From the NCBI GenBank assembly GCA_009809945.1, contig WTPW01000622.1, positions 62,001 to 126,000 on the forward strand: DNA of 64,000 nt, read 5' to 3'. Positions within the stretch are counted from its first letter, which is position 1. Every line of letters begins with the position of its first letter. A model generated the notes under the pieces. It searched no databases and had not been told where the DNA came from. It saw only the letters and a list, made by a program, of their open reading frames with translations. This DNA is from Gigaspora margarita (Eukaryota > Glomeromycota > Glomeromycetes > Diversisporales > Gigasporaceae). Made by a program: the position numbers and the translations under genes. Positions 35,366 to 48,788 of this stretch are shown here, piece after piece.

Positions 35366-38300
35366 TTTTAATTCATTACTGCTGATCTAACACAATAATT
35401 TCAACTAATAAAAAAAATAGAATTCAACACAGCCCAATTTTGACCTTTACTATGCCACTTGAATTTTGCCATCACAATGGACTTTACAGCAAAGAGTAGC
35501 ACCTAATATCACAACATATGAAATGATACATTCAGATAACATGACATGTGTTCGTGGAGAGCAAAGGATCAGTAAATGATTTTTTTTAAAAAAAAAAGAG
35601 CTTAATTTCACTGATAAAACCTTTGTAGTCTTGACAAAAAAATTCTTTACATAATATTACTTTATATGCAGTTAGCTTGCTCATATATTAATATTTATGA
35701 TTTAATAATTAATCCACAATATTATGTAGTGGCACATGAATTTACATTCATTACCTGTGCCAAGCTTTGATTAGTAAACTGTTGAGTCATTTACCATCCA
35801 ATTAATATGAGCATACAGTCCCACGCAGTCCATGAAATCTGTACCAATTCAGACCATACCCATTCCAACCCATGCTGATTTGGTCCAATTTTTTTATCAG
35901 AAATAACCATAATCAGTATGAAGTTCAATTTGTTTCTTAATAAGTGAATTTCAAAAAAATATATATATGTATAATTAATATAATCATTTAAATTCTATTC
36001 ACTTTAACAATTATTAGGCTTTCAATGATATTTTGTATCAGTAAGGTAAAACCAATAGATTAATACCAGTAAAAAAATATGTGAAAACCAGTGACAAGCT
36101 TTCTCTTACCTGGCACATATGATTGTACTGGTTCTGCACGGCATTGCATGCTGTGCAGCTATCTTATTAATTTTTGGTGAAATGTAAGAGACTCGGGTCT
36201 TGTATATAATCTTTTATAGTATCTGTAGTCTGAGAAGGTTGAATAGGGTAAGCATAGATTATTTATTATATAATTTTAGTAGTACAATGAGAATTATATA
36301 GAAATTAAAAATGTGCTACAAATAAAACTTTTTACAGTTGTAACTAAATTTTTATAATATAGAACAAAATACATATTTTATAATAGTAAAATTTTGGACA
36401 AAGCAGAAGCAGAAACAGGCTTGGCAAGATCTAAGTGAAGAGGTAGCAGAACTTTTGATAGCACTACAGGAACTGGATAGTAACTGACTAAAAGACTGAA
36501 TAGGCAAGAGCCTCTATGGCCCACCAACCTGCCATCAGAGTTGTACCAGAGAAAAGGACCTATTTTATAGAATTAAGTACCAAGAAAAGGGAGACCATAA
36601 GGCATCAAAGCAGGACTAGAAAAATTTTAATATAGGTTCTTGCTATAAAATTTTAATTATATTTTTTTGCAAATCAGTTTCGAACACCTTTAATAAGTTA
36701 TTAATAATACAAATTATTGTTTGGTCAGATATCTTATACAATAATTATGTAATTAAAATAAGAATTATATAAATTTGTCATTATAAATATATTGAATCTT
36801 TAATTCTATTATTCTTATTTGTTTGTCAAACAATATAAAATAATGATATAATATAGAATCCAACTAATATAAAATTATGGCCGTTCATGCAAATGTACTC
36901 TTTATGCAATTTGATTGTTTGATTTTTGATGATGCGGAATTGTTGTTGAACTGTTTGTAGAATTTGTGAATGACACTAACTAAAATTAGGTTAATCGGAT
37001 AACAATAACAATAATATGTATAATGCTTTAAATCAGATGATTGTGTTATATTGGTTAATTTAATTTTATGGATAACGTGCATGTAATGCTAGCTAAAATT
37101 AGGAGTCAAAAATTATTATGACTATATCGATATAATTTGTTTATTATATTAAGATTAGGTGATGATTGAAGGAAGATTCATTCTATACTGAAACTTTGCA
37201 AGAAATTTTTTTGTTAATGCGCAGTAGGCAGTTTCATATGCAAAAATTTGAGCCATCACCACTTTTTAAAAATGTGTGGTTTTTACATTATACCTGATCT
37301 GGAGATCTTATTGGCGTCACTTATTAGAAGAGATTTGATTGGTGTATCTTTCTCTATTATAGCAAGTTAAGTGGTACACAAAATCTTATATATGATTGGA
37401 CAATATGCTAAACGCAGTAAAACGTGAATTTCTGCACTTAAACATCATGATATGCATCACATAGTATGAGAATTGTTTGACCAAACAATGCTTTAACAGG
37501 TTTTTGTCTCGATTAAAGTGATGACGTTACTATAAAAAAATGTCCTTTTTTATTAGTCTTTCAGAATTGCAATAACTAAATATATTATATAACACAAAAA
37601 GAAGTGTCGGTATTTACCATAGATGCAAATAATGATTGAGGAAAAATATCAAGCAACTTACACAGTTTACTGAGCATCAGCTTTTTTTTTTAAACAACAA
37701 ATTATATTGTCGTTACAACAAGCTATTCTTACATATGTGACTATTGTCCCAACAGCCCACAATTTTTGGCTACTGTCTCAGCAGACCAATCAAACTGATG
37801 TTATATCAGGTCAGCTGACGTCCTAGCAGGTCAATTAAAACAGTTGTATCATTCTTGAAACACAGGAGCGAAGGGTCGATGTAGCCAGAACAAAAGTTGA
37901 CAAAATTAATTTCTCATGCTTACTAAAATTCTACAACAATTACCACATAAATATGCAATATTACATAATTACTAATGATACTAAATTATACTATCATACT
38001 CATATCTTAATTGCTAACTTATTACTACATACTTACATCACCGATTACATACTTATCTCTCGATCAATCGAACATGCGACTGTAACTGGGCCTATCACAT
38101 GTTCGGTTAGATAAATAGATTTCGAGACAAAGCTACCTCGATAAACTCATACAGGGGTCCCAAAATTCTAGGTCATGATACGTCAGAGCACATCAGAATC
38201 TTGGTCGGTTGGATTAGAATTGAACAATTTTGTTCCAAGATCATAAAAAATTTTACTAATAAATGATATCCATTCATTAAGTAATAAATGCCCAGTTGAT

Positions 38301-38990
38301 AATTTTGCTATAAAACTTGCCAACAACTAGGGCTAAATGTCAACCTAGATCCAACGCATCTGACCTGGAAATTTGGAGACAGCCCTGTAAAAATCGCCTC
38401 GATATATATATATCAAGCAGCTATTATCTATGAGTTCGCCAGAGCAGCCACCTAAAGTTCACTAATAGTCAAAATAATAATAATTGATTGATTAATTGAT
38501 TGATTGGATTTTGGAAGCCTGATTTGAAAATTAGTGTGGCATGTGATGAATTTTGTCTTAAAATAAAATCCGCATATTATTATATTTTTTATTATAGTAA
38601 AAGCGGATTTATTCTAATGGATGATCATAGCAGATTTCACTATTCTACTACTTGGGTTTCACCTGTAGTATTATTATTATTGACATTTATCATAAATTTT
38701 CATAAAATCTAAATTACACTTATACACTAATTATATTTTATCTAATTATAAAATCACTCAAAAAGGCACCGTGGAGCCAACCCTAAATTTGTAATAATAT
38801 AAAATTATATTATATTGATATAGTGATAATTTTTTTGATCAAAAAATGCAATAAAGCAGCAATTTCTGAATAATTAAAAATTGTTATTGTATCAATATAG
38901 CAATATTGGTATTATAGTACAGCAGTCCTTGATTATAAATTGTACTATTTAAAGTAATTATAGGTATTGTAGCGGATATGGTTATTGTGG
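35366..38990. other. Intergenic; one GC-richer relic at about 36390-36620
   Basis: Mostly AT-rich without genes. At 36394-36490 a short frame reads like coding sequence (WTKQKQKQAWQDLSEEVAEL) but closes quickly; a very old gene or transposon remnant is possible. The rest holds nothing recognisable. Confidence 0.4.
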
Positions 38991-38997
38991 CAGATCT

Positions 38998-39685
38998 GCT
39001 ATAACTTATGATCCATTGGACCAAACTAAATAGTTTTTATACCATTTGAATCATCTCATCGAGATGATTCAAATGGTACAAAACTCATTTGATTTTGATT
39101 ATTGGGTTATGAAATATTGGTGTTCAAATGCTTAAATCAAAATAACTAATATGTTATATTTGGACACTATTCTAATGCCAATATCTCGTGACCCAGTGAT
39201 CAAAATCAAGTAATTTTTGTGTCATTTGAATCATCTAGATAAGATGATTCAAATAGATTAAAAATTGTTTAAATTGGACTAATAGGTCATGAGTTATTGC
39301 AAACCTGCTAACAATACCCTTATCTACCACAATCAGTATTTAAAATTCAATATATTTTAATATTATGCAGAAAACTTAGCAATTCTTGTAAACATAATAA
39401 AAAATCAAAAATTATGTGCAACATGCTTAATACATAATAAAATCCACAGATTCTTAAAAATTTTTGCTTGCAGAATTAACTTTCAATCTGCATTCTGCAT
39501 ATTTTGCATATAGATTTTAAACACTAACCACAAAATCCTCCAATTTTATATAACATAAGATTGAAATAACTTGTGATCCTGTGATCTAAATTGAATAATT
39601 TTGGCACTATTCTATTTGTCTCATCGAGATGAATCAAATGGTACCAAAATTATTCAATTTGGACCAATAGATCAAGAGTTATCAC
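38998..39685. repeat. Three copies of a palindromic unit of about 120 bp
   Basis: Copies lie at about 38998-39115, 39175-39302 and 39568-39685. Each is centred on CATCTCATCGAGATGATTCA or a variant, with arms reading (R)TTATC-type, TGATCCATTGGACC, AAA and TTTTTATACCATTTGAATCA. The second centre is altered (CATCTAGATAAGATGATTCA). They may be solo palindromic MITEs that inserted repeatedly, or an old tandem array. Confidence 0.65.
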
Positions 39686-42600
39686 AAATTTCTCTTAACT
39701 CAGCCACAATAGCTATACTTACCTTATATTTTTTTTTTGAAACTCTAATTCATTTAGTGCAACATTATATAAGTATGGATGATATATGCATTATGCAAAA
39801 TAACAAGCATGAAGATGCAATTTAAAGAAAGTGATTTATAAAATAAATAGTGTAATACTCATGATTAATAGTGATTATTCTATAATCGTATATATTATAA
39901 AAAGACTATCACTATAGAATATTTGAGTCATATGATAAATAACAATTATATAATAATATGCAAATCAGATTGTGACTAGTACCTTTTTTGGAGATCAGCT
40001 AAAGTGGAGCAAGTTTTGAAAATTTATTTAAATTAATGTTTATTTAAATTAGGATTAGGGTTCAAGCTATTTTGAGGTTATATTTAAGTGGTGTTATAGG
40101 TAAAAACACTTTTCCAACATTTTTTATTAATGCACCAAAGTAGGTTTAGACTATCATTTTTTGTGTTTTTCACGCTATTTTCTTTTTTTTACTTGTTTTG
40201 TTTTGTTGGGCTAATCTGGGTTCAGTCAAATTTTCGCAATTTGATTGGTCAATCAGCTATCGATTATCAAAAACTCCTCTGCTTTAGCCTATCTCCTTTT
40301 TTGGTAACCTATATATTGAATTCTATTTATAGGTGGAACCAATTTTTTTGAAGTCAATGACTTTACAAAGACTTATAATTATTCAAACTTATTTATAGTT
40401 GGTTACATTTTCTAAATTTATAATAGTATTCAAATATTGTAGTAGCAGGACCTATAATAAAGATTTTTTTGTTCTCCTAAAGCCTAGCTGACCAATCTTT
40501 CTAGGCCAACTGGATTGGTAGAGGAATTCTGGGAAAAAGGTTCTTGGTAGAGGAATAGCAGTGTTGGGGTTTGGTGAACTTCACAAGGCAGGAAGTAGGT
40601 AATAGTAGTAGTTTAAGGATAATTTCTAACTGCATGTGTAAGCCTTAGTGAATGCATAAGTTACTGAAGTGTAGATAATACCAATACTGGAACAGTGTCA
40701 CTTTACCAAGCTTTCCATTGAGGATAACAGGACCAGGTATATCTAGCTGGGCCCTAAAGTTATAAAGAAGAATTCAGAACACTGTGTTCTGGCGATACAA
40801 GATAGGTTGACAAGAGAAATAGAAACTAGAAGATTTAAATAAACAATGCTAGCATGTGGATTGCAGGTATGATAGCTAGTGTAAAACCTTCAGATGGCTA
40901 TTTAAATAGGTAACCAAAAGTTGCAGAGGCTAGTTGTACTCTCATCTATGTAGCAAATACTAGTGAATTTCTATGTGAATTGCCAATGGCATTAATATCT
41001 TGAATAAAATCCTAAGCTCCAAGGCAGGCACTTTGAAACCAAAAAAATAATAATAATAGTAAAATTTTAATAAAGTATATATTAAAAGTTGAGTATGTCG
41101 ATCATTTTCAATAATATTAAAATTGTTGTATTATATAGTACAGCATGAAACTTACTATTATGGTTAAAGAAAATACATTTTAATTGTAATTTCACAGATT
41201 AATATTTAAAAAAAATAAAAATATTATTAGTTAAGGTTAGGGTTCAACCTAGTATTAAAGTTAGGGTTAGAGGGCATATATATATATGCAAAATTAGGTG
41301 TTAAAACTTTTAATTCGAAGCCCAAGACTAGTTACATAATGAAATTCAAGATATTTAAAATTTTTAATTTTCTTTGTAATTTTTTCTAATTTTTGTTCAT
41401 TTTTGCTACACAAGATCCTGTGATCTAATTGGTCAATCATATTAACCTGTGATATAGCAACCTGTGATATTTATCAACATTCTTTAAAAAAATATGTCAA
41501 GAAGTTAGTGATAGTTGTGACAAAAAATTTTTTTACAACAGACAAACAATTTTTTAACAGGTTTTTGATAGTAAATAAAAATCTAGAAGATTCGATAACA
41601 TATTATATTAGACATTTTGTATTATCAATATTACTGACAATAAGTTTCATAGTAAAAATGACATCATTACACTCTATCCTTAAAAAGTTATACTTCTATA
41701 TATCAGTTTTCCTAGTTGGCTCAAATTCCCCAGTTACACAAAATGATTAATTTTGATTGGTTAGTATCTTATGATCTTCAATGATTTGTAAACAACTTTT
41801 GATACCTGAAGTTTAAATCTTCAAAACTTGACGAATATTCAACCAATTTTAATAATTTTACTATTTTTAGAATCAGAAAAATATGTTCTATAATTTATTT
41901 AATCATTCAAAAAGTTATCATGAAAAAATTTTACAAAATTTTAAAAAGAAAAATCAATACCACGAACTTTATATGTAATTTGAATTTGTACCCCCTACCC
42001 TTAAAGATCCCCAAAATGAGTCAATTTCTGAAATGAAATGCAATTTTATTGACAACGCATATGGCATATGTATAACAATTTGAATCATTATTCGTCGAGA
42101 CTGCATAAGTACATTCACTATTAGGTTCTCAGAAGAATTAGACCAAGTTATTATTGTTACTTATTTTCCCATTTTTACTATATGTAATGCGATTAAATTA
42201 AACATGAAGATGATTTTCTATTTTGGTTCAAAATAGATCATATTTTAGGATTTAGCATTCATCAATAAAACAATGAAAATTTAAAATAATAACAAAGAAA
42301 ATAACAATTTAATTCATAAGCAATGTTTACAAATTTAACGTTTATGTGATACGTTAAAAATCGGAATCGTCATAAATTTTCTAATCTTTTACTGTGCGAA
42401 TCATGATATTAAGTGGAATTGATGAATAATTATTCGATATTCGGTTATCAATTAAAAATTTCGAGCATCGAAATAAGCTTTCATTTGTTGAGTTTTTAAT
42501 TCGATCATCATTTAGCGGTTAAAAGGCAACTATTTATCTTGTGTTTTGACTTATTATAAAATCATAAAAAAAGGCAACGCTTATTTTCCATCATGAAATT

Positions 42601-42795
42601 TGCTATTTCCACCATTGGTCGTAATTTATTATACGACATTTGCAATATTTATGTAAATTTCCATAATGTAAATAGACGGTCCCTAAAAAAAAGAAAAAGG
42701 AATTGAAAAACATTTACACTATACGTTTTTCATTGCTCGAAAATCATCGATTACAATCTTCAATTAAGAATATGACTTGCTATAACTGGAACTAT
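39686..42795. other. Intergenic; GC-richer relic at about 40480-41040
   Basis: No credible gene. The segment 40480-41040 is less AT-rich (GGCCAACTGGATTGGTAGAG, GGTTTGGTGAACTTCACAAG) and could be a decayed retroelement or transposon, but no domain is readable. Small frames such as 40130-40351 are Phe/Leu-rich products of composition. Confidence 0.4.
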
Positions 42796-42800
42796 AGAAA

Positions 42801-42914
42801 ACTATAGAATTATGGCGTTTTCAAACGCAATAAAGAATCTGATTGGCCAGTTTGATCAAATTGGCCAATCAGATTCTTTGTTGAGTCCTATGCTGAAAAT
42901 GCCCTAAAGCTATA
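42801..42914. mobile_element. Short palindromic MITE
   Basis: AAAGAATCTGATTGGCCA and TGGCCAATCAGATTCTTT are perfect inverted copies separated by 12 bases. The outer arms (CTATAGAATTATGGCGTTTT and, as reverse complement, TATAGCTTTAGGGCATTTTC) extend the palindrome. A related GGCGTTCTCAAACGC piece sits near 13078. Confidence 0.7.
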
Positions 42915-43496
42915 AATTTGAAATAAAATTATCGATTACTATGCCCTTAAGTGTAACACAATTAAGGAGTCACACGACTAATGCATTATAATGAGGTTTC
43001 TGAATTAATGATTTGGCGTTTAATTTCAGATAAATAAGTGACAAATTTGTTTCAAAAAAAGACATCTATTTTTTTTTAAAGTATATATTTGTTTACATAA
43101 TGGTTTACTTAATTTTATCACCGACTGCACCAATTTAATTCGAAATAAATTAACTTTGAAGCCTCCAAATATATTGAAGACAAAGAAAACCAAAAATGGG
43201 AACTCTGACTTTCTAGAAATTAATATATTGGGTAAATATTTGCAAAGCAAATTGCAATTTTACAGAATGAGCAATTGGTACTACACCATCTGTTAACAAG
43301 TTCTGAATTTTGGTCAAATTGTTATAATAATAGTGCAAACAACTATTTATTGATGATTGATCGATTAAAAAACAAAAATGACCACATGACACATATGATA
43401 TGCATAAAATTAATTTTAAATGCCTTCGAACTTAATAATTTTTATTTCTTTTGCATTGATCTTTTACATTGAGCTCATAAAAGAAGTTAAATTAAA
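42915..43496. other. Upstream region of the transporter gene
   Basis: AT-rich; no convincing promoter element. Small frames on either strand have no domain. Confidence 0.45.
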
Positions 43497-46400
43497 ATGG
43501 AAAATGATAATAACGTCAAACATCGGTTAAATATGTTAGGGGGAATAGGGTATAACATCAATCGAATTATCGGTAATGTATAACATACAGCAGTGACATA
43601 TAGACGCACTATCAAAATTTTATTTGAGATTTAAGAGATTACAACCTCTGAACTTTCAAATATATATATTTTTTATCATAAATTGTAGGAGCAGGTTTGT
43701 TTTTTGAAATTTATTTCTTCCGTAATTTCGTGAAATAACGCTCAGCGCTTTATTCCGCGAAACAATTGCTTATTCTTTAATGAATAAAGGTTATTATTAT
43801 TTTAAATAGGAATCTTTAACCCTGATAGTATATGGATACTCGTTCAGTCACCAGGAATTGCTTTGGTGCTTTTTGTTGTTTGTGGCATTATTAGTCTTTT
43901 AGGAAGTTCTATCTACATTGAGGTGATAAAAATGACGAGTAACGAACTATGAATTGAAATTCCTTCATCATAATATTTGATCATATTATAAACTGTTTAT
44001 TTTTATTCATTTATAGTTGGGAATTAGGGCGTTGCCTAAAGGAATAGGCGAACAAAAATATATTACTGATGCGTTCCCAGGATGGAGAAATGTTGGACAT
44101 ATTTTTAGTTTCGTTGTAATTTTGTGTGTGAATTTTTTAATTGCCCTCCAAATTATTGTACTATTTATGTAGTAAATGCATGTGAATAATAATTTGATTC
44201 AATTGCTTATAATAGTATAATATTGCCCGGGGCCATAGTTGCCGATTCTTATAGTAGCGCTCAATACCTACTCTACGTATTTCGAGGATATTTTAAAAAC
44301 GATTATGATTACATGTAAGCAAAAATTTTATTATTATTGGCTTTGTACACACAATTCGGACATAATTCTGGGAGAACCGTTCACATAGAAGCGACGTTAG
44401 TTCCTATAGTGATTTTGGATTAAACTTAAGTTGTCTCTTTTATATCTGGTAAAACTCAATTGTTAAGATAGTTGGAAATTAATGAGTGTTCATCGTAATT
44501 ACTACGGTACTTTGTATGTAATCAGAAGGTTTATACCGTAAAATCTCAAAATAACGCGAAGGGGTGAAATTACAATTTTTGGCCCGAATTAAGCTTAATT
44601 CGGGCCAAGATTTGAAATAATGCCAATGCCGCTATTTCGAGATTTTACGATAAAAATCACACACTCCTATTAGCAGAACCATTCAACTTTTATCATTTTA
44701 GGTCTTTATTTCAGTTTCTCAGAGGATTAGGACTTTCCTGTCAACCGTACACAGGATAATAAATAAACACATTATTGACAATAGTAGCAATAAAATCGGG
44801 TGGAAAATTGCCAAACTTCAGCGAAATTATTCGTCTGGTTTTGATTGCTGTTATGTGTACAAACCCGATAATAAACAGGCTCGTAATTTTAATTTATTAA
44901 CATAAAGATATATTTTTGAAATTATAGGGCGGTGATTGTTTCGGTTTTGATTTTATTATTTATCACTCTTTATCACGTATACTCTACTATAATATCAGAC
45001 ATTACGAATCAGGGGCTGGCCCTGATTAAAATTATTTCTTTACTTATCATTTCGATAGTTGGATTAGTAAGATTATCAGGAGCTGATTCGACTAATTGGC
45101 GAAATGTTTTTAATAAATCTTTTAACGCTGGCGTATATGAACTTGGTGCATATGGAAATGGTATAATACAGGTAAATGATATATAATATTGATATGTTAA
45201 TTTCTAGTACTTTAGTAGTTAACCAAAAAATAATGTAAAATTTGAATTTAGATTTTATTCGCATATGAAGGTGTGTTAATAAACAGTTCATGCATAAAAT
45301 TGACAAACTATTAATTATATTTTATTTATCAAATATTAAAGGATGGAATAATATAAATTGTAAGATTCTTGTTATAATAACATTAAATTAGATCAATTTT
45401 ATTTCAAGCATAACTGATATAAAAATTTTATTTATAGATTTAGTTGAAGAATTAAACGAGCCAAAAGCCGTTAGTCTGAAATATTCTTCCATAATTAGCG
45501 TTTTTATTTCCATTTTACTTTGTAATGCTTCGATTTTATTATGATTCATTTAAACTATCATATTTATCATGTTCTAATATAACTACAACCTATTTTTTAT
45601 TGTTTAGATTTTTCCATTAATGCCGCCTTTATAACGGTGATTGGGAATAACATTACTAATAACATTCCAATTGCTTTGCGTTTTGGCAATGAACTACTTG
45701 GTAGAAATGGAGAAATACTTATGTCAATATTGGTTGCAATTTCTGCATTTGGAAGTGTTAGCGCAAAGGTTTTCATGTACGCAAAATTCTTATATCATCA
45801 TGCAAATTAGATAATAATATTCTGATCAGTGATACAAACCGATAAAATTTTTTCAAATCGATTAGTTGATCAGTGATTTTAATCAACTAATCGATTAGTC
45901 GATTAGTTGATTAATAATTCCAAATTCTCTTCAACACATTTTTTACAATAATTAATCTATCATTTACTCATAGTAATCAAGATAATTTTAATATTATATA
46001 AAAATCAATTATAGCCTAACTCCTCTATAATCACATCTTTGGAATGCAAAAAAATTGTTAATACAAAGAAATGTGACTAATTTGGAGGGATTTTTAATAT
46101 ATTTATAAATTATTGGAAAACTAATTTGTAATTATATTAGTTTGTGATTATAAAGGAGGTGACTATTGAGAGATTTGACTGTATTTTATATGCATGATCT
46201 GGTCATCTAGTCAACTAATCGATTATAACGGTTCGCAAAATTTTGTGAAATTCGCAGATCATTAAAAAGAAAGAAATCGATTTTAGCCAATTTCTAGGTG
46301 ATTTCTGATTTCTTAGAAAACTACGCCGATATTGGGTACGAAATGGTCGTATTAGAGTATTCTTAAAAATCAAAAATCAACTAAAAAAATCACCTATAAT

Positions 46401-47286
46401 CTATTTTTTGCAAATCGCAAAAATTGAATGGACCAATTGATTAATCGATTAAGTTTTCACGAAAAACGAAATTGATAGTTGTCAATTTCACCGGCTAATC
46501 GATTTTCAACTTTCGATTTGTATCACTAATTCTGATATTACTGTATTAGCAGCTATATTAAACTAATTTCTTGTATTTTTCAAAGTTATGCACGAATTAT
46601 AAAATATGCTGCCGAAACCAATTTTATACCTATGAAATCCCATTGGTTTATAAATTATAACCAAACTTTTAATACATTAGCTAATCAATTATGGGCGCAA
46701 TTTGTTTACTGTATGATTTTAACCATTATTTTTTCTATAAAAGAAAATAGTTTTGTTTTTTCTTCCAATACGGCACAATATTTGGCCATGATTTTTCACG
46801 CGGCGAGCGCATGTTGTTTATATGTACGTCAACTTATTCAATTTCATATTATTAGTTTCATTCAATTTACTAAAAAAAAACATTTATTTTTTTATATATT
46901 TATTTATTTATTTATTTATTTATTTAGTTTTAAAGTCTAGACTAGGAGACATAAAGGAATTTTCAATACCTAAACAGATAATTATGATTTACATTTTAAT
47001 CATAATTTTAATTATCCTTGCATCACTTTTCCCACCTGAGTATGGAAATTATGATTACCTAATACCCTATTTTATATCATGGGTAGCCACTATATTGGGC
47101 ATAATTATTTGGTATTTTCGTAATTCGAGGTGTAAAGTTAATCAAAATGACGGTAGTGAAGATGGCCAAAATGATGAACCTAATGGTCAAGCATATGAGT
47201 TAAATATTGATGAAATAAAACAAATCGGTTTGTTTATATCTTTTACTATTTTTGGTCAAATAATTATATTACTCAATGCATATTAA
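43497..47286 (+). CDS. L-type (LAT/APC superfamily) amino-acid transporter, about 10 exons; possibly broken
   Basis: A polytopic membrane amino-acid permease. Exons that I can place: 43497-43572 (start MENDNNVKHRLNMLGGIGYN), 43810-43922 (NPDSIWILVQSPGIALVLFV), 44017-44123 (ELGIRALPKGIGEQKYITDAFPGW region), 44216-44314 (PGAIVADSYSSAQYLLYVFR), from 44702 uncertain to about 44890, 44928-45171 (VLILLFITLYHVYST; ALIKIISLLIISIVGLVRLS), 45252-45270, 45342-45359, 45438-45521 (ELNEPKAVSLKYSS), 45608-45776 (NIPIALRFGNELLGRNGEIL) and 46586 to about 46825 (YARIIKYAAETNFIP), with the last exon about 46929-47286. The LPKGIGEQ, GxxNIN(Y)..ELxxPxK and FG..S...YARI..A.....P signatures are those of LAT/Mup1-like carriers. 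Introns are GT..AG. Between 44702 and 44930 the frame that makes sense (KLPNFSEIIRLVLIAVMC) lies after two in-frame stops (from 44756) and the next junction needs a non-standard donor, so the gene may be a pseudogene or I have missed an intron. Substrate unknown. Confidence 0.8.
44536..44650. mobile_element. TA-flanked MITE in a transporter intron
   Basis: CCGTAAAATCTCAAAATAAC on the left pairs with (reverse complement of the right) TCGTAAAATCTCGAAATAGC. The centre is the perfect palindrome GGCCCGAATTAAGCTTAATTCGGGCC region (44581-44606). TA lies on each side. It shares ATAACGCGAAGGGG with the MITE at 48224, so the two are relatives of Tc1/mariner type. Confidence 0.7.
45827..46528. mobile_element. 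hAT-type element in a transporter intron, perfect 8-bp target duplication
   Basis: The ends are CAGTGATACAAACCGA and (reverse complement of the right) TAGTGATACAAATCGA. ATTCTGAT is duplicated at 45819-45826 and 46529-46536. Subterminal regions carry repeated AATCGATTAG / CTAATCGATT words in both orientations. It lies wholly inside the intron 45777-46585, which it enlarges from about 100 to 809 bp; splice sites are untouched. Confidence 0.9.
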
Positions 47287-47691
47287 TTAATTTTTTATTT
47301 TAGATGAAATTCTTGAGAATTAATTTAGTTGTCATAAAATTATTGTTGATAATAATATATATATTTATATTAGTTTATATTGCATTTAGCTCTTTCAATA
47401 GTTTCAATAAATAGCTGTTATTAGTAGCCAAAAAAAATCAATGAAAATCTGATTTTCGATGAGTACTTATATCTATAAAATCGCTATTTTGGTTATGCTC
47501 TAAAGTTAATTATAAAGATGTAGAACTGTATTTGCCATGCTAATTTTTGAAATAATAATCTAAAACGATGATTAGTAACTATTCTTTATATATGATATAA
47601 CAATCATTTGTAACTATGTAATATTCTGGGCAGTTGAGCATAAGCGAAATGAAATTACCGCTTATACACACTGATCTTGATATAGTGACCA
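47287..47691. other. 3' flank of the transporter gene
   Basis: AT-rich, no feature recognised. Confidence 0.5.
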
Positions 47692-47950
47692 GTGTTTCGA
47701 CCGAAACCTCCCAAATTCCGAAATATTTCGACCCTGGACATTCGGTATCGCCCAAAACACGGAACTTCTGAAACTTATGCCGAAACTTCCGAAATGGTCA
47801 AAATCTCTGAAATGGGCGAAACCCTCAGAAACTGGTCGAAACCGAAACTTCCGAAACCTCCGAAATGGGCGAAACCTTCTAAACTGGGCGAAACCTAAAT
47901 TTCTGAAATTTCTGAAACTGTATGAAACTTCCGAAACTTCCGAAACTTAG
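47692..47950 (+). repeat. Minisatellite of GAAACTTCCGAAATGGGC type
   Basis: CGAAACTTCCGAAA and GAAATGGGCGAAACC words recur at irregular 9-24-bp steps. The 68-codon frame over it (47692-47898) is a repeat artefact. The left edge CAGTGTTTCGACC looks like a hAT tip, but no matching right end was found. Confidence 0.7.
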
Positions 47951-48223
47951 CTAAAAAAAAAAAACTTACAAACTTGCGAACCTATCTTGAATAAATAATA
48001 ATTAATTAAAAAAGCCCCAAACTCATGGTGAATAAATAAAAAAAACTTCCCGGAATCCGAAACATTCAAAAGCTAGTAATAAAAAATGGTTCTAATGTAA
48101 TTTTATGCTCTTTTAGGCTGATCGAAGCTATTTTTTTTAGTTAACATCACTCCTTCCCATTTGATGCCCCGGTAAAATGGACATATAAAATAAATAAAAA
48201 TTAAAAAAAATAAAAATATTGTA

Positions 48224-48331
48224 TAACCACGAAATAACGCGAAGGGGGTGTGGTTTCGAATTTCGGTTTAAATAAAGTTTAATTCAAGTAGAAATTCGAA
48301 AAATAACTCCCTATGCGTTATTTCGTGGTTA
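48224..48331. mobile_element. TA-flanked MITE
   Basis: TAACCACGAAATAACGC on the left is exactly matched by GCGTTATTTCGTGGTTA on the right, with TA outside each end (48222-48223 and 48332-48333). The perfect 17-bp match suggests a young copy. Confidence 0.8.
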
Positions 48332-48788
48332 TACTTCAAATATAAAATAAAAAAATAATTTAATATAAAGACAATAATTTAAAATAAAAAATAATTTAAA
48401 ATAATGTAAAATAATTTAAAAAATAAATTAAAACGAATTAAAAAAAAGAGTTTTACTAAAACGCACCTATGATATTTTACATCAAACTATTAGAATAGCC
48501 AATCAAAATTTAAGATCAGGTGTAACATAAAATTTCGTTTTTTGTTTATTTTTTAAAAAGATTAATTGATTTGTAACCGTAGGTTACAGAAATTGACAGG
48601 ATGTCGGATCGATTTTCCGATCACGTGACTTTCCGGCGCCAAATAGTCTTTGAGAAAAAAAAATTAATTTATGTTAGTGTTTTGGTATATGTTGGCGGTT
48701 AGAATTGCCATTATTTAGCAAAATTGAGCGAGAAAACTTTTTGTTAGCCCAGAAAGATGATTTGCTAGTCTAAATCTTGCGATAAATA

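Noticed and set aside
47692-47898. KPPKFRN-type frame of 68 codons
   Set aside because: Encoded entirely by the GAAACTTCC minisatellite.
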